The notes beneath the pieces are model-generated. The model worked only from the letters and a program-made list of their open reading frames with translations. It ran no database searches and was not told the DNA's origin. Shown in pieces: positions 4,889 to 7,392 of a stretch of DNA of 7,392 nt (its first letter is position 1; the number at the start of each line of letters is the position of its first letter). Origin of the DNA: Ghiorsea sp. (GTDB lineage Bacteria > Pseudomonadota > Zetaproteobacteria > Mariprofundales > Mariprofundaceae); assembly GCA_021772875.1 (NCBI GenBank), contig JAJFLD010000208.1, forward strand, positions 1 to 7,392, in the 5' to 3' direction. The position numbers and the translations under genes were made by a program.

Positions 4889-7392
4889 ATGTGGATTTCT
4901 GATACCAGCGTTCGTCGCCCTGTGCTTGCGCTTGTGCTTAATCTGTTGCTGGTGGTTTTTGGCATACTTGCCTTTAGCAACTTACCCTTGCGCGAATACC
5001 CCGATATTGATCCACCTATTGTTTCTATCAAAACCAGTTATGCCGGCGCTTCAGCCAATGTGGTTGAATCGCGCATTACCGAAGTGATTGAAGAGCGCAT
5101 TGCAGGCATTGAAGGCATTCGTGCCATCACCTCCAAGAGCCAAGATGGGCGCTCAGATATTACGATTCGTTTTAACATCAACCGTGATATTGATGCAGCT
5201 GCCAATGATATTCGCGACAGGGTTTCTCGGATTATGGACAACCTACCCGATGGGGTAAGCCCGCCTGAAATTCGTAAATCCGATGCCGATGAAAGCGTGA
5301 TTATGTGGCTTAACTTGACAGGTGAAGGCATGTCGATGATGGACATTACCGACTACGCCAATCGTTTTATCATTGACCGTTTTTCAACCTTAGATGGTGT
5401 CGCCAGAGCAAGAGTTGGCGGTGGCGAAGAACAAGCCTTACGCATTTGGATAGACCGCGACAAACTTGCAGCGCTCAATTTGACAGTGGCCGATGTGGAA
5501 CGTGTTTTACGTCAAGAAAATGTAGAGCTTCCAGCAGGCACCATTGAATCCAAAAAACGTGATTTTACGGTGCGTGTTTTGCGCAGCTACCAAAGCCTTG
5601 ATGATTTCCGCAATTTGGTGCTTTACCAAGGTGAAAACAAACAAAGCCCCAGCGATATGGGAGCATTGGTTCGCTTACGTGATGTCGCACGCATAGAGCT
5701 GGCCGCCATTGAAAAGCGCACCACCTTACGCGGCAATGGCATTCCCATGGTGGGCATTGGCATCGTCAAACAATCCAAAGCAAACGCCTTAGATGTTGCT
5801 CACCTTGCCAAAGACGAAATGGCACGGCTTAATCAAGTGTTGCCAAGCCATATGCGTTTGGAGCAAAGCTTTGATTCCAGTGTTTTTATTGATCATTCCA
5901 TCTATGAAGTTTTTAAAACACTCTTGATTGCTGTGCTCTTGGTGATTTTCATCATTTATACATTTTTAGGCAGTATGCGGGCGATGTTGGTGCCTGCTGT
6001 CACTGTGCCCATTTCACTGATTGCCACCTTTGCCGTACTTTATATGTTTGGTTACACCATCAATCTTCTCACCTTGCTCGCGCTGGTATTGGCCATTGGG
6101 CTGGTTGTAGATGATGCCATTGTGGTGATTGAAAATATTCATCGCCGCATTGAATTGGGAGAATCCAGAATGGTGGCTGCTTTTCGTGGCACACGGCAAG
6201 TAGGGTTTGCTGTATTGGCAACCACTGCCGTGTTGGTGGCAGTATTTGTGCCGATTTCTATGATGCAAGGTGATGTTGGTCGTTTGTTTGGTGAATTTGC
6301 TGTCACCATTACGGCCGCAGTTATTTTTTCAAGTTTTGTTGCCCTCACCCTTTCACCCATGTTGGCTTCTAAGCTGCTCTCTCGCAAAAGTGAAGATAAT
6401 CAATTCACTTCCTTTGTGGATAAACATTTCGAGAAACTACGTTTGTTTTATCTCAAGAAACTAGGCAGCTCGCTGCACCATGCATGGTGGTCAATTGTGG
6501 TGGTAGTGCTGATGTTCATCGGTGCTATTTTGCTCTTTAATGTCATTCCCAAAGAACAAGCTCCCAAAGAAGATCGTGGTGTGTTTTATATTATGATCAA
6601 AGGTCCTGAGGGTGTGTCGTATGATTATATTCGTGAACATATGGATGAAATTGAGCGGCGACTAATGCCTTTTACCGTCAGCGGTGAATTTCAACGGTTG
6701 CTCATGCGCGCACCTGGTAGCTTTGGCGCAACCGCCAACTACAGCGATGGGCGAGGCATTGTTGTTCTAAGCGATTGGGAGACAGGGCGAAAACCCATTT
6801 GGCATTATATTGATGAAGTCCGAAAACTTACAGCTGACATGCCTGGAGTGCGTGTATTTAGCATCGTACGCCAAGCTTTTGGTGGGCGCGAAGCCAAACC
6901 TGTGCAGTTTGTACTCGGTGGTCCAACCTACCAAGATTTAGCCACTTGGCGCGATGTCATGATAGAAAAAGCGTCGGCCAATAAAGGTTTGCTTGGGCTG
7001 GATCACGATTACAATGAAACACGGCCGCAAATAGGCATCACTGTCAAACGTGATCGAGCCGATGGGCTTGGGGTGTCCATTGAAGAAATTAATCACACAC
7101 TGCAAACCTTGATGGGCACACGCACCGTCACCACCTTCATTGATCGTGGTAAAGAGTATGACGTATTACTCGAAAGCGAAAAATCTCAAAAACAAAGCCC
7201 TGCCGATATCAACAACACTTGGGTGCGCTCTGCTCGCAGCGGCGAACTCATCGCCCTCTCCAACCTGGTTGAGATTCATGAATTTGCCGATAGCGGCACG
7301 CTCAATCGCTACAATCGACAACGCGCCATCACACTCGAAGCCAATTTGGCCGAGGGTTATGCGCTTGGTGATGCGCTCAACTACCTTGAAAC
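4889..7392 (+). CDS. RND-family multidrug-type efflux pump, HAE1 class, inner-membrane subunit; 3' end outside window
   Basis: The frame is open from ATG 4889 to the right edge (834 codons; the family is usually about 1,020-1,050 residues). It should form a trimeric proton/substrate antiporter in the inner membrane, exporting substrate through the adjacent adaptor and an outer-membrane channel. The N-terminus has the standard RRPV motif, TM1 at about 11-30, and LREYPDIDPPIVSI starting the first periplasmic porter domain. TM2-TM6 lie at about 345-493. TM4 carries GLVVDDAIVVIENIHR with Asp408 and Asp409, equivalent to the AcrB proton-relay pair Asp407/Asp408. TM7 is at about 532-555, followed by IPKEQAPKEDRG at the start of the second periplasmic loop, and QFVLGGP further on. 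The relay residues of TM10-TM11 (Lys940 and Arg971 in AcrB) are beyond the window. Its hydrophobic-amphiphilic rather than heavy-metal (CusA) class is inferred from the DDAIV motif and overall similarity; the substrate is unknown. No frameshift is visible. Confidence 0.95.
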   Translation, partial: MWISDTSVRRPVLALVLNLLLVVFGILAFSNLPLREYPDIDPPIVSIKTSYAGASANVVESRITEVIEERIAGIEGIRAITSKSQDGRSDITIRFNINRDIDAAANDIRDRVSRIMDNLPDGVSPPEIRKSDADESVIMWLNLTGEGMSMMDITDYANRFIIDRFSTLDGVARARVGGGEEQALRIWIDRDKLAALNLTVADVERVLRQENVELPAGTIESKKRDFTVRVLRSYQSLDDFRNLVLYQGENKQSPSDMGALVRLRDVARIELAAIEKRTTLRGNGIPMVGIGIVKQSKANALDVAHLAKDEMARLNQVLPSHMRLEQSFDSSVFIDHSIYEVFKTLLIAVLLVIFIIYTFLGSMRAMLVPAVTVPISLIATFAVLYMFGYTINLLTLLALVLAIGLVVDDAIVVIENIHRRIELGESRMVAAFRGTRQVGFAVLATTAVLVAVFVPISMMQGDVGRLFGEFAVTITAAVIFSSFVALTLSPMLASKLLSRKSEDNQFTSFVDKHFEKLRLFYLKKLGSSLHHAWWSIVVVVLMFIGAILLFNVIPKEQAPKEDRGVFYIMIKGPEGVSYDYIREHMDEIERRLMPFTVSGEFQRLLMRAPGSFGATANYSDGRGIVVLSDWETGRKPIWHYIDEVRKLTADMPGVRVFSIVRQAFGGREAKPVQFVLGGPTYQDLATWRDVMIEKASANKGLLGLDHDYNETRPQIGITVKRDRADGLGVSIEEINHTLQTLMGTRTVTTFIDRGKEYDVLLESEKSQKQSPADINNTWVRSARSGELIALSNLVEIHEFADSGTLNRYNRQRAITLEANLAEGYALGDALNYLE

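Noticed and set aside
6014..6387. Minus-strand ORFs inside the RND pump gene
   Set aside because: They are antisense to the TM3-TM6 region, which is conserved in the RND family; the low-complexity His/Asn/Gln or Thr/Asn content is typical of reverse-frame translation.

Overview
The window looks like chromosomal DNA of a Gram-negative proteobacterium. It encodes a tripartite RND efflux system with a lipoprotein adaptor, and a TamB/AsmA-type envelope protein; both need an outer membrane and periplasm. The protein style fits Gammaproteobacteria or a related lineage, but no marker here fixes the genus. There is no rRNA, tRNA, CRISPR array, insertion sequence or phage gene.

Left half, minus strand (3568 down to 1). 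Reading in the direction of transcription, a DinB-superfamily four-helix protein (3568-3038) is followed by a one-TM TamB-like protein of 723 residues (2945-774). Next comes a 155-residue protein (718-251) with a small N-terminal domain, a polar linker and the beginning of a hydrophobic segment. It stops at a TAG codon. The same frame stays open beyond the TAG to the window edge (position 1) and encodes a strongly hydrophobic stretch. This is therefore either one membrane-protein gene broken by an in-frame amber codon, or two tightly spaced genes. The amber interpretation is the most notable observation in the window.

Middle (3569-3754). This is a 186-bp divergent intergenic region with a plausible promoter for the rightward genes and some short direct repeats. 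No regulator gene lies next to it.

Right half, plus strand (3755 to the right edge). An RND periplasmic adaptor (membrane fusion) lipoprotein (3755-4834) is followed 54 bp later by a HAE1-type RND inner-membrane pump (4889 to beyond 7392). The pump is cut by the window edge after about 834 codons. Adaptor and pump should form the inner-membrane and periplasmic parts of a proton-driven efflux complex. The outer-membrane channel is not in the window. The substrate cannot be read from the sequence.

Overall the window is mostly ordinary housekeeping and efflux content. I see no convincing new defence, mobile or RNA system.
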